Shown in pieces: positions 11,001 to 21,214 of a DNA stretch of 64,000 nt. Source of the DNA: Muricea muricata (lineage: Eukaryota > Cnidaria > Anthozoa > Malacalcyonacea > Plexauridae); contig OY979718.1 of the NCBI GenBank assembly GCA_963855995.1, positions 27,757,782-27,821,781 on the forward strand. Direction: 5' to 3'. Numbering within the stretch: position 1 is the first letter of the stretch; each line of letters starts with the position of its first letter. Below the pieces are notes generated by a model, which saw nothing but the letters and a program-made list of their open reading frames with translations, did no database searches and was not told where the DNA came from. The translations under genes were made by a program, and so were the position numbers.

Positions 11001-12985
11001 GAAAAGTGACTTGTACAGATCATATACACTGTAATACACCCTGTGACCCTTACATCATGCAAAAAAAATATTAATTTGTTATATAAAAAATGACCATGTG
11101 TTAGTAGATTTGTGTAAAATTTACAGGTAGTATTTATTTTACTTACTCGTTGATACTTAAAGAAAGTCGTTAGTGAAACACAGGTCAATCCCATGTGCTG
11201 AAAAACCCTGAAAACCTTGGTTGCTGAGGTACCTGCCACAAGGATGGCAAAACCAAGCAATAAATTGCCAGCTGCAATTTTTGTGCCAGGGAAATTGGGT
11301 TGGCTGTACCAGGATGTCCGCTTTCCACACTCTGGATTGACACATATTGTGACAACCTCAGCCATAGTGCCATGGGCATGTACTTCTGTCAATGCTTTGT
11401 CCGACTTACATGCTCGGCAAATTTGGAAAAGAGTCAACAGCTGTGTCAAGAACACGATGAATTTTGGCTCTGTTCTTATATTGTACTCCTTCTGGGGAAT
11501 TCTGAAATACCATTTTCATTAATAAAAATTAGAAATATGAATATCACAATTTAACTAGAAACTGACCAACTAAATGTCTACCTTTGTGACTGACCACTTG
11601 CATCCTTGTCAGGTTCAGAATCTGATGTTTCAGTCTCAGTCTCAATCTCAACATTGTTATCATTGTTTGAATACTCCTCTGCTTCAATTTCAGATTCATC
11701 ATTCTCATCATCGTATTCACCATCATCACCATCATCATCATGAACCTCACTACCAAGATGACTTTCACCTGTCTGACCTGCACATAAAAGACAAAAAATA
11801 TATATGTTGTCACACTTTTTAAATAAATATAGAAGGTTTAGACATATAATCGGAATGTATGCATATTCCTTACCTGCAATACTGGCCTTAAGAGTTTTTA
11901 ATTCCACTCTGGCCAAATGTAAATTATGCTTTGATTTTTTCCACCAAACGTGAATCCTCTGGTTTTCTTTCTTCAGTAACTTACAATTTTCGCAAGCCTC
12001 TAATTCTACATACTATAAAAACAAAACAAAAAACTGAATGCAAATGTCATATATCCTGAGTTTCACATGTCATCTATACTTTACAACTTACCAACGCTTC
12101 ACTTTCTACTTGCTGTAATGAAGTTGACTCTCCTCTCTCTTCACCAGCAATCTATAAATTTATGAAAACACACGAGTCAACATATACATACTGTAGTAGT
12201 AACATGCGTTGTTTGTGAGACTTAAATTAAAATAAGTCCTACCATCGTTCCTTCTTCGCTTGGCACACCACTCTCTGTAGTCTCTGACACAACAGCAATA
12301 TTTTGAACTCCAGAGCTTTCTTCATCAACAGCCTGCCGAGTTAAGATAAGATATGACAACAATTATATATATCAAATTTCGCGATTCCAGAGCAGAAACT
12401 GTAGAGGTGTAGTATAAAACTATAAAAGCCGCATGAATGTTATTAAATTTTTGAACAAGAATATATTTACAATGCAAATTGACGCAATAAGTATAATTAT
12501 TCCACTTTATGTTTTATTGACGCAAGTCTATGAGATTATATAAACGAATATAACGTTACATGAATGAGCGTATATGATGTTATTCATGTTACTTAATATG
12601 TGAAGAGACAGATAAATACCTTGCTTTCCTGCCTTCGCTTTGCACGTCTCGTGCGCTTACTTTCCACACTTGTTTCAGCACTCGTGGCCAACGTAGGAAA
12701 GACGCATACTCCTAAATTATCTTTCTTTAGCCTTGGAGTCTTGTACTTTTCAACCGTGTCTGAGCCGTATTCGAAGCAATCTTCAGTAAAGTGCTTCGAG
12801 CACACAACAGTCCCACGTGTTGCCGTCCATTTCTGTCTCGTGCTCTTGACAAACTTCTCCCATTTGCCCCTCCGTTTGGCCAATACCGGCGATTCTTCAC
12901 CCCAAAAAGGTATTTCATGCACAGAAATTCCCTCTTCTTGGTTGGCAGTGTTCGAACAGCCCCCAACAACACATCGTTTGGGCAT
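8017..12985 (-). CDS. THAP-domain DDE transposase-like protein, 13 exons, intact
   Basis: Exons on the minus strand are 12985-12620, 12332-12243, 12151-12092, 12012-11874, 11777-11582, 11501-11147, 10968-10774, 10637-10451, 10151-9900, 9705-9534, 8957-8812, 8441-8244 and 8144-8017. All introns are GT-AG and the sum is 2484 nt, 827 aa plus stop. Residues 1-98 form a THAP DNA-binding domain with C5, C10, C62 and H65. A Leu/Lys coiled region and a Glu/Asp-rich stretch (about 219-284) follow. The core has FQICRACKSDK, SDGRHDSMGHSAKY (D435), FISDRHSAI (D502) and SCLEGFHSVL (E647), a plausible DDE triad in an RNase-H-like fold. The C terminus carries a CCHC knuckle (C805, C808, H815, C821). THAP plus DDE is known in P and Kolobok transposases; this family resembles many multi-copy invertebrate proteins. 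It is probably the transposase of the enclosing element. Confidence 0.86.
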
Positions 12986-13067
12986 TTTTTGACCGAAAGT
13001 CGCGAAAGCTTTGTCTCTCACAATAGAAATCCCTAGTTCTTGTCGAAAATGAGTTCCCCGGATCCAG

Positions 13068-13249
13068 TCCCCCGACGGGCCGAACGAAGTGCGCACTTTT
13101 TTCTGTAAAACAGCTCAAATTTCATTGTTTGAGCCGTCATATTTTGAAAACTAAAAGTTGTACGCAAAAACTAGTCTAGAAAGTATTAACTAACTTTTTT
13201 AGCTCTATCTGAATCATCAAAAACCCATTTTGGGTTTAGTAGCACTTTA
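13068..13249. other. Short unique stretch between transposon and array
   Basis: No gene or recognisable repeat. Its sequence does not continue the tandem units, so it may be part of the THAP element or residue of an insertion-associated deletion. Confidence 0.4.
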
Positions 13250-14062
13250 ACTTTGACAACGTAAACATACAAACGATGATGTCATTGAGGAATACGACAT
13301 GAAAATGTAGTATCTATAATAATTGACGCGCACGCGAAAACGTGCGATTTTTGAAAGAGAATCATCCCGAATATAGTCGAATAGCATATCATTAAAAAGC
13401 CCACAGCCTATAGATTACAAATATGTAATTTCTAGCCTGGCACAAATTCGCTGTTTTAATCTACGGAAGGTGAAACAAGTAGAACGCTACTCGCTAGCTC
13501 GACACATCAAACTGCATATTAATTCTTTTTACGCAATCAAAAATATACGCGATTTTTGTCAAGACAAACGGCTTGTATCTGCTTGAATAACATATCGATC
13601 GAAAGCCCATATCGCATAGATTACAAGGATATATTTTTTAGCCTGGCACAAATTCGTGTCTTCATTCTACAAGGCGTGAAACGGGAAGGAACGCGCCCTT
13701 CAGACTTGTAACTGCATCATAATTATTTTTGCTCAATCGGAAAAACAAGTGGTTTTTGTTAAGAGAAACGGTTCTTATCTGCTTGAATAACATATCTATC
13801 GAAAGCCCATAATGCATAGATTACAAATACGTAAATTCTAGCCTGGTACACATTCGTGTCTTCATTCTGCGGGCAGTCAAAGGAGACGGAAAGCATGTTT
13901 GAGATATTAATTATTTTCCAGCAATGCTAAATACACGCGTTTTTGGCCAAGAGAAACGGTTCGTATCTCCTTGAGTAACATATCGATGGAAAGCCCATAG
14001 TCTGTAGATTACAAATATGTCATTTAGCCTGGCACAAATTCGTGCCTATATACATTCTACGA
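13250..14062 (+). repeat. Left inverted repeat, segment 3
   Basis: Starts again with ACTTTGACAACGTAAACATA, as at 3876-5850, and runs through four units (motif GCCTGGCACAAATTCG near 13,436, 13,640, 13,845 and 14,030). It ends at CATTCTACGAGGC, which is also the inner end of the right-hand array. It therefore marks the inner border of the left repeat. Confidence 0.78.
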
Positions 14063-14065
14063 GGC

Positions 14066-14308
14066 ATCGTACTGATCCCGGACCTTGGACGCCGCGTCGT
14101 TGATCAATGTAGACCAGGGCTCGATTTCCTCTCCAGAACTGTTTTCAGTTGTGATTTTCGTGAATGTTGCCTCCTCTAGTATCCACAGCAAAGTCCCAAC
14201 AGTGATGCTGCTTTATTCTTTTTCAAAACTGTTTTCATCCGGCTCATCTATCGGAATGCTACTATCGTCTTTGGCATGAGTTTCCATATAATTTTCGCTG
14301 TAGTCCAT
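14066..14308 (-). pseudogene. Fragment of an unidentified Polinton-core gene
   Basis: From ATG at 14308 the minus strand reads MDYSENYMETHAKDDSSIP and a short acidic stretch, then stops. One frame over, an uninterrupted coding-like stretch continues to the array border and includes EEIEPWSTLINDAASKVRDQ. The two pieces look like one acidic protein with a single frame break, cut off by the repeat array. I do not recognise the family with certainty. A minus-strand acidic gene beside the ATPase fits the layout of Polinton-like elements, but this is inference. Confidence 0.4.
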
Positions 14309-14382
14309 TGTCTTACGAATGTCAGTGCAAAATAAGCGAATTCTCCGTTATGTACGACTATTTCTACACAAAAACAAGACAG

Positions 14383-14440
14383 AAGCTTGGCAGAAGCTTC
14401 ACAAAAGCTTCGCAGAAGCTTGGCAGAAGTTTGACAGAAG
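14383..14440 (+). repeat. Five copies of an 11-bp repeat with HindIII-like core
   Basis: AAGCTTGGCAG is repeated five times with small changes (AAGCTTCACAA, AAGCTTCGCAG, AAGCTTGGCAG, AAGTTTGACAG). It lies just upstream of the zinc-finger and ATPase genes and may be a promoter-proximal element. Confidence 0.75.
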
Positions 14441-14547
14441 AGAAACTTTACATAAGCTTTAGAGAACTTCCAGACCACTGCTCCCTCAAAGCAATAGTAT
14501 ATTGAATCGTGTTTCTATCTAAACTGGAATCATTTACGGGAGCAGCC

Positions 14548-14730
14548 ATGCAAAGACGATTTCGCCGGACCTGTCCGGTTTGCGGACGACCTGATTTGAA
14601 GAATATCAGTACACATCTTTTACAAGTTCACGGCTTATCTTCTGAGGAGAGAAAACCCTATCTTAAACAAGCCCCGGTGTCGTCATGGCAGCCCCGCATC
14701 GAAAGGTCTCCGCATATAACCATGTCCTAA
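14548..14730 (+). CDS. Small C2H2-type zinc-finger protein upstream of the ATPase
   Basis: A 60-residue basic protein starting at ATG 14548; the frame is open a further 13 codons upstream but without an ATG. It has one zinc-finger-like motif, CPVCGRPDLKNISTHLLQVH (C-X2-C-X10-H-X4-H), followed by SSEERKPYL. Its stop codon is directly followed by the ATG of the ATPase relic at 14731. A short zinc-finger ORF next to the packaging ATPase suggests a Polinton gene of unknown role, perhaps DNA binding. Unlike the ATPase it shows no break. Confidence 0.6.
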   Translation: MQRRFRRTCPVCGRPDLKNISTHLLQVHGLSSEERKPYLKQAPVSSWQPRIERSPHITMS

Positions 14731-15698
14731 ATGAACGTTGAGAAGCCTGGACAAAAGCGTGTAAAACAAAGTGAACATTTGCGACCCGCAAAAAGACCAA
14801 GAACAGCAGCGCGTACGACATCTTTGGCAACCAAGTCCTTTCCGGAATTCAACTTCCGCGATAAATTCTCACTTTTGGTTGTGGGTCATACACAAAGCGG
14901 GAAAACATATTCTGTCCAACAAATTTTAAAACACAATCGTATCGTGTATGAAGAGCAAAAGAGTATTCGCATTTTTTTGGTACTACAATCAATGGCAAGA
15001 ATGTTACGAAAAGCTAAAAAAAGTCTCTCGGTAAAAGCATCCGATTTGAAAGAGGTGTGCCCGAGGTGTCTGAAGATCTGTGTGAAATCAATGCACGGTA
15101 AAACAATATCATCATCCAAGACGATTTGATGGCTGAAACGACAGACAGTCGTGCGGTATCTCGACTATTTACACAAGGCCGCCATCGAAAGGCCAGCGTT
15201 ATCTTATTGCTGCAAAACATGTTTCCTAAGGGGAAATATAATGCAGATATCAGCCAGCACTTTGCTCTCTTTCGAAGTCCTAGCGATCGAAAACAAATCG
15301 GAATTATTGCAGAACGCATCTTTGACACGAATAGAGTGCACTTTATGAATGCTTATTACAAGGAGACCGAAAAACCGTATGGATACTTGTTGGTGGATAA
15401 CAAGCCCAACACACCACCCGATAATCAAATTCTTGCAGACCTATTTGGGGAATGCTATACTTATCACAGCACAGCAACCAAAACGACCTCTTCAACGAAT
15501 AAGCCTGCGCAAACCGTAACCTGGTCGGATGTTCCAAACGACGTGTGGCAAAAAAACACCTTGGGAGCACCGGAAGTCCATAAGATTCCCGAAGGATATG
15601 TTATCATTGAAATGTACAACACATCGCGCAACGGAAATCATCAGCCTGTCCGTGGAGGTCTGTTAATCAACGACGAAAATTATTGGCCTGTGAAATAA
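14731..15698 (+). pseudogene. Decayed Polinton packaging ATPase (HerA/FtsK type)
   Basis: This gene would encode the genome-packaging ATPase of Polintons and related double-stranded DNA viruses. After a basic leader, a Walker A motif is clear (VVGHTQSGKT, near 14880). The frame then breaks near the T7 run at about 14971, again near 15026, and is interrupted by a TAA at about 15096. Coherent sequence resumes in a third frame with a Walker B-like IIIQDDLM and then FTQGRHRKASVILLLQNMF and SQHFALFRSP, typical of this ATPase group, to a stop at 15698. At least two frameshifts and one nonsense codon make it non-functional. No reconstruction is attempted. Confidence 0.85.
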
Positions 15699-16235
15699 AA
15701 GCACCTATCTACAAGTCATACCAAATGCGTGAATTTACACAGCGATGAGCCTACCGTCCAATCCATTGTTAAAAAAAACCGTGGAAAACACTACAGAGCC
15801 AAAGGTAAACTATTGCCCTAAGTAAATGCTTGTAATGAGAAGGCTATATCTTAATAAATATGTGGAAACACTGTTTCTGTTCTCTTTTATATGTTTACTC
15901 AACCATATTAGGCATAACGTTATCCCCATAAGCCATAACGTTATCGTGCTGACGTTAGCCGCCATCTGATCGGTAACGTCACCGGTGACGTTACTGGTAA
16001 CGTTACTTGTAACGTTATCATGACGTCACCGCATGACGTAATCGTTACTTCCAGCGCCAATACCATCCTGCATACTAATTACTTCAACCGCCAATGACTC
16101 CTCCTCATCATGACGTCACCCTCCTTGAATACTAATTACTTCCGGCACCATTTTAAATACTAATTACTTCCGGTGCCATTTTGAATACTAATTACTTCCG
16201 TTACAAAAGGGGCTCACAGGTACTACTTCTATGTG
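15699..16235. promoter_or_regulatory. Intergenic core end with CRE-like palindromes and ACTAATTACTTCC repeats
   Basis: No gene is supported here. Between 15910 and 16125 there are many AACGTTA/TAACGTCA variants, including the perfect CRE palindrome TGACGTCA at 16021-16028 and 16111-16118. Between about 16072 and 16200 the motif ATACTAATTACTTCC recurs four times with CATTTT spacers (period near 30 bp). The clustering suggests a regulatory or subterminal binding region of the Polinton relic. Confidence 0.5.
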
Positions 16236-18863
16236 ATAAGTTTCACGCCTCGTAGAATGTAGGCACCAATTTGTGCCATACTAAAAATAACATATTTGTA
16301 GTCTATGAACTATGAGCTTTCTATCGATATGTTATTCAATTAGACATGAGTTGTTACTCTTGGCAAAATTCACTTGTTTTTCCGATTTCGCAAAATAATT
16401 ATTATGCAGTTTCAAGTCTCAAGCGAGCCTTCCGTCCCTTTTGACGGCCTGTAGAATGAAAACACGAATTTGTGCCAGACTAAAAAATATATCCTTGTAA
16501 TCTATGCAATATGGGCTTTCGGTCGATATGTTATTCAAGCAAATAAGAACCGTTTCTCTTGACAAAAATCACTTGTTTTTCCGATTCCGCATAAATAATA
16601 AACATATTGTTTTGAAGTCTAAGGCAATCTGCGTCACTAGTTTCTCGCCTCGTAGAATGTAGGCACGAATTTGTGCCAGGCTAGAAATGACATATTTGTA
16701 ATCTATAGATTATAGGCTTTCCATCGATATGTTACTCAAGAAGATACGAACCGTTTCTCTTGACATAAATCACTTGATTTTCCGATTGAGCAAAAATAAT
16801 CATTATCCAGTCAGAAGTCTCAAACATGCTTTCCGTCTCCTTTGACTGCCCGTAGAATGAAGACACGAGTGTGTGGCAGGCTAGAATTTACGTATTTGTA
16901 ATTTATGCATCGTGGGCTTTTGATAGATATGTTATTCAAGCAGATAAGAACCGTTTCTCTTGACAAAAACCACTTGTTTAATTTCTCCGATTGAGCAAAA
17001 ATAATTATGATCCAATTACAAGTCTGAAGGGCGCGTTCCCTCTTGTTTGACGGCCCGTAGAATGAAGACACGAATTTGTACCAGGCTAAAAAATATATCC
17101 TGGTAATCTATGCAATATGAGCTTTCGATCGATATGTTATTCAAGCAAATAAGAACCGTTTCTCTTGTCAAAAATCACCTTTTTTCTGATTGCGCAGAAA
17201 TAATGAACATGCACGGTCTTGAAGTCCAAAGCAACTGTGTCTCTAGTTTCTCGCCTCGTAGAATGTAGGCACAAATTTGTGCCAGACTAAAAATAACATA
17301 TTTGTAATCTATGAACTAAGAGCTTTCTATCGATATGTTATTCAACCGGATACAACCCGTTTCTCTTGAAGAAAATCGCGTATATTCTTGATTGCGTAAA
17401 AATAATTAACATGGAGTTTGAATAGTCGAGCTGTCGTTCTGCTCGTTTCACCTTCCGTGGATTAAAACAGCGAATTTGTGTCAAGCTAGAAATTACATAT
17501 TTGTAATCTATAGCCTGTGGGCTTTTTAATGATATGCTATTCGACTATATTCGGGACAATTCTCTTTCAAAAATCGCACGTTTTCGCGTGCGCGTCAATT
17601 ATTATACAATACTACATTTTCATGTCGTATTCCTCAATGACATCATCGTTTGTATGTCTACGTTATCAAAGTTAATTAGTATGCGTCCTCGAGCGTTCGA
17701 ATCCTGTGGTAACTTCACAAGTCGTTTTCTCGTCTATAGAGTGGACCGACGAATTTGTGCCAGCTTAAATTTAACATATTTCTAATCTACGGAGAATGGG
17801 GTGTCTACTGATATGTTTTCAAGTCGATTGGAGACGTTTTTCGGACTAAAATTCGGACGAGTTCAGTCGAGGGACGGAAGGCATGTTATGGAATTCCGAA
17901 TCGGCGGCGGGCGTTTTATTGCGTTCCTCGTGCTGTAAAATCTATGGATGAATTTGTACCAGTTTAAATATCGCATAATCGTAATCTACTATGTATTAGC
18001 TTTCTGTTGATAACTCATTCAAGCGGAATGAAGCCGTTTCTGAGGACGAAAATCGCTGATTTTGGAAGTGCGTACAATAGTATCGAATATTGTTATGCGT
18101 GTATTGTTTGTGGTTTCGCGTCTCGTAGAATGTAGGCACGAATTTGTGGCAGGCTAAAAATTACATCTTTGTAATATACAGGCCACGGGCTTTCTATCGA
18201 TATGTTACTCAAGGAGATACGAACCGTTTCTCTTGGCAAAATTCGCGTATATTTAGCATTGCTGGAAAATAATTAACATCTCAAACATGCCTTCCGTCTC
18301 CTTTGGCTGCCCGTAGATTAAAACGGCGAATTTGTGCCAGGCTATAAATTACGTATTTGTAATCTATGCAATATGGGCTTTCGATCGATATATTATTCAA
18401 GCAAATAAGAACCATTTCTCTCGACAAAAATCACTCGTTTTTCCGATTGAGCAAAAGTAATTATTATGCAGTTACAGGTCTCAAGCGTGCGTTCCCTGCC
18501 GTTTCACGCCTCGTAGAATGAAGACACGAATTTGTGCCAGGCTAAAAAGTATATCCTTGTAATCTATGCAATATGGGCTTTCGATCGATATGTTATTCAA
18601 TCACATAAGAGCCGTTTCTCTTTTCAAAAACCACTTGTTTTTCGGATTTATACGTGAAAGAATATTGCAATATAAATTAATATGCAGTTTCTCGTGCAGG
18701 GATGCGTTCATCTCGTTTGCTGTCCCGCATAGTGAAGCTACCAATTTGTGCCATGTTAAAAATGATATATTTGTAAAGTACGAACAATGGGCTTTCGTTT
18801 GATATGTTATTCGAGTAAATAGGATGTTCCCGCGCTCCTTAATTTCAAAAAAGATTGCCTGGT
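16236..18863 (-). repeat. Right inverted repeat of the Polinton relic (uninterrupted)
   Basis: About 13 tandem units of roughly 195-200 bp in the orientation opposite to the left repeat; typical blocks are TTTGTGCCAGGCTA, ATGTTATTCAAGC and CCGTTTCTCTTG. The non-unit linker corresponding to 3620-3880 lies at about 17,650-17,940. The outer end matches 2687 onward, including the GGCAATCTTTTTTGAAATTA block. No coding sequence. Confidence 0.8.
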
Positions 18864-18866
18864 TTA

Positions 18867-19613
18867 CTCATGGTTCAGTTCGTCATAATTAAGACGCTAT
18901 GACCGGATCTGAGTCCCGTGCTAAGCTCGCGTTCGTCTAATTTCGGGATGAACGAATGACGCTGAGTCCTGTGGTAGCTTCGCATTGGTCAATTTTAGAA
19001 AGAACGAATCCCGTGGTGAATCCTGTGGTAGTTTCACAGAAGTGTATCATTTATGTCAATTTATCAGATCGCGTGCGTGCAGTGCGTGCCAATATAGTTT
19101 GTAAAATATGGCATAAAATGCAAGCATTGCTGCATAAACCAATGAAAATTTGCCATATAAACAATTACATCATGGGGAATCGATTGCCGATGTTTTTGAG
19201 CCGATACAATACAAAAATACCGGAGAAAATAGCGCCGAAAGTTTACCGACCGTGCATTGACGACGCGACAAACACGGGCATTCACGAATCTTGCCGTACA
19301 AGGCCATCAGTTTGTCGTACATCAATAAATTACAGAGCTTTTGAAAGCTGAAGAAAAGCGTGTTCGAATGGTGGTATTTTCAAGACTATACCATTTATTC
19401 CGAAAGAATTATGAGGCATGGAATACGCACTAAGTTGTGAACGTATGCAGACATTCAATTAGTAAACAAACCGAAATTCAGAGTACGCGATAGTGCATAA
19501 ATCGGCCGTATCGCTTTGTAAACAAACGATATTGGCCTCATTGAATAGGCCAATTACATAGTAGAATTACATGACGATTCGAATGGTAGTATTTATGCCG
19601 AAGTTTGATGACT
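18867..19613. other. Unannotated stretch outside the Polinton relic
   Basis: Contains a short degenerate duplication (GAGTCCTGTGGTAGCTTCGCA-like, about 18,965-19,035) but no supported gene. A 131-codon frame here has no recognisable domain and looks accidental. Confidence 0.4.
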
Positions 19614-20720
19614 ACAAATGGAGTTATAGGAGGTGACAAAGTCATCATCCATCTCGTTTCATATGGAACGGTATTTTATGACGTGCCGACGCCAAAGAGT
19701 TTTAATGGTGCGTTTCACACTGAAGTTTATTCTAAGCCTACTGATGCGCATCGATATTTGAATTTTAAATCATGTCACCCTCCACACGTAAAGAGAGCGA
19801 TCCCTTATAGCCAGGGTTTACGCTTGAGACGAATTTGTAATTCGGATAATGTTTTTGAGGAAAAGTTAGGAGAACTTAAAGGGTTTTTGGTAAAACGGGG
19901 GTATTGTTCCGATTATGTTGATAACCAGTTTGAAAGGGTGAGGGGAGTCAACAGGAATAGTCTACTTAAGCGGAAAGAGGGGTTTGAAAATAGTAATAAA
20001 AATTGCTTTGTATTGATTATCATCCAGCATTGAGAGTTCTTTATGAGATATTTAGAGAATTGCAGGGAATTGTAGCTTGGTCTGAAAGGTTTTTGCAGAT
20101 TATGCCAGAACCACCAATGGTGTGTTTTCGTCGTACCAAGAACCTTAAGGACCATTTAGTTTGTGCTAAGTTGCGAAGGGAAGAGGAAGCAGTCGTTGGG
20201 ATGTTTAAGTGCGGAAAGAATAGATGTAAAATTTGTGATAACGTTACAGTTGGTGATAAATTTAAAAGCAATGCGGAGGGACGTTCTTTCTTCATTAATC
20301 ATCGTTTCGATTGTCACTCAGAGGGTGTAATATATTTAATAAGTTGTAACAGCTGTGGGCTGCAATACGTTGGAAGTACTATAACATCATTTCGGTTGCG
20401 CTTTAATAATCATAAAAGCTCTTTAAATAGGTATGGTTGTGGGCAGACAAATGTTGCTGGGCAGCATTTGTACGCTCATTTTTTCGGGGAGGGCCATTCA
20501 GGTTTATGTGATTTGTCAGTGCAGGTTATTGATTGTACTGACGTTAATAACCCTACTGAGAGGGAGAGTTTTTGGGTAGAGAAGCTTAATTGCTATGTGC
20601 CTAATGGACTTAATTTGAAAGAAGAGGTTTGATTTATGTTTATATGCAAAATATAGAAGGTATTTAAAGAGACGGGGATTAATGAATGTCACTCTGAAGA
20701 AGGGGCTTGACCCCGAAACG
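19614..20720 (+). pseudogene. Penelope-like element, 3' part: RT end plus GIY-YIG nuclease
   Basis: PLE retroelements encode a reverse transcriptase joined to a GIY-YIG endonuclease. This 5'-truncated copy starts inside the RT, and the typical tail FHTEVYSKPTDAHRYLNFKS is present near 19,710. The frame shifts by one near 20,000, after NSNKNC, and continues as IDYHPALRVLYEIFREL. The GIY-YIG domain follows: CKICDN zinc-type cysteines, GVIYLISCNSCGLQYVGST and ESFWVEKLNC, to a stop at 20,632. The 3' untranslated part ends in a hammerhead-like core and then directly in (TA)n. Confidence 0.85.
20694..20720 (+). ncRNA. Hammerhead-like core at PLE 3' end (stem I not evident)
   Basis: CTGAAGA, a GGGG/CCCC hairpin and GAAAC occur in hammerhead order. 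Sequences either side do not pair as stem I, so this is likely decayed or incomplete. PLEs are known to carry hammerhead ribozymes near their ends. Confidence 0.45.
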
Positions 20721-20739
20721 TAATAAAATTTTGTTTTTC

Positions 20740-20741
<2 letters not shown>

Positions 20742-20831
<90 letters not shown>

Positions 20832-20843
20832 TATATATATATA

Positions 20844-20900
<57 letters not shown>
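20742..20900. repeat. (TA)n microsatellite
   Basis: About 160 bp of almost pure TA, with a few interruptions (CATATA, TTTATA, AAATA). It directly follows the PLE 3' end. Confidence 0.97.
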
Positions 20901-20903
<3 letters not shown>

Positions 20904-21013
20904 TATATACTATATGTAATATAGTAATAACCGTTGGCAGAGTGCTCAATGACAATGGTAGACCAGAGCATATTATAGTAAAAAAATCAAAGAGTCAACA
21001 GTTGTGACCAGAC

Positions 21014-21070
21014 ATTTTATTACTGTCAGTTTCGTGCCACACAAATAGTGCGCTACTCTTCAGATAAAAT
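21014..21070 (-). ncRNA. Hammerhead ribozyme, minus strand (inverted partner 1)
   Basis: Read on the minus strand: stem I ATTTTAT, core CTGAAGA, a long stem II hairpin, GAAAC, a short stem III ACU/AGU, cleavage triplet GUA, then ATAAAAT closing stem I. It differs from the copy at 21122 by a change weakening the outer stem II pair. The two copies face each other across about 50 bp. Confidence 0.75.
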
Positions 21071-21121
21071 TGCCTAATCGTTTAATTTCCTAATCGTTTA
21101 ATTTTCTAATTGTTTTAGGCA

Positions 21122-21178
21122 ATTTTATCTGAAGAGTACCGCACTATTTGTGTGGCACGAAACTGACAGTAATAAAAT
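21122..21178 (+). ncRNA. Hammerhead ribozyme, plus strand (inverted partner 2)
   Basis: Stem I ATTTTAT (21122-21128) pairs with ATAAAAT (21172-21178), seven pairs. CTGAAGA is at 21129-21135, stem II is a CCGCAC/GTGTGG hairpin, followed by GAAAC, stem III ACU/AGU and the GUA triplet before position 21172. All core elements are in canonical order. Probably the terminal-repeat ribozyme of a PLE. Confidence 0.8.
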
Positions 21179-21214
21179 GTCTCGTCACAACTGTTGACTC
21201 TTTGATTTTTTTAG

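Larger units (their letters stand above)
6823..13067. mobile_element. THAP-transposase transposon carrying a P2X7-ballast-domain gene
   Basis: A segment with two complete, convergent spliced genes interrupts the left inverted repeat of the Polinton relic. Short inverted ends are visible: CTGGATCCGGGGAAC at 6823-6837 and its reverse complement at 13053-13067, with TCATTTT close inside each. The plus-strand gene (6924-7823) encodes a P2X7-type cytoplasmic cysteine-rich domain; the minus-strand gene (12985 to 8017) encodes a THAP/DDE protein. All 16 deduced exons keep frame, which points to a recent insertion. No convincing target duplication is seen, and the right flank (13068-13250) is unique rather than array sequence, so the exact boundaries are inferred. 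Confidence 0.72.
2687..18863. mobile_element. Polinton/Maverick relic with giant tandem-array inverted repeats
   Basis: Sequence from 2687 inward (interrupted by younger insertions) matches, in reverse complement, sequence from 18863 inward to about 16236. Between the inner ends (about 14062 and 16236) lies a unique core with a zinc-finger ORF and a decayed HerA/FtsK-type packaging ATPase, a hallmark gene of Polintons and related viruses. DNA polymerase B, integrase, protease and capsid genes are absent, so this is a deletion derivative. The outer ends may extend further: the left flank is hidden by the Harbinger insertion and the right homology cannot be followed past 18866. Confidence 0.65.

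Noticed and set aside
11544-11813. Met-rich and His-rich frames opposite or shifted to the acidic part of the THAP gene
   Set aside because: Shadows of the GAT/GAA-rich exon 11777-11582.
2687-18863. Regularly spaced repeats resembling a CRISPR array
   Set aside because: The units are about 200 bp and contiguous, not short repeats with unique spacers, and the host is an animal.
18956-19351. 131-codon frame between the Polinton relic and the PLE
   Set aside because: No domain, no splice context, unremarkable composition; likely chance.
20689-20971. Long open frames of alternating Ile-Tyr over (TA)n, also at 44.4-45.0, 47.0 and 50.0-50.2 kb
   Set aside because: They are translations of the dinucleotide repeat in any frame and have no coding evidence.
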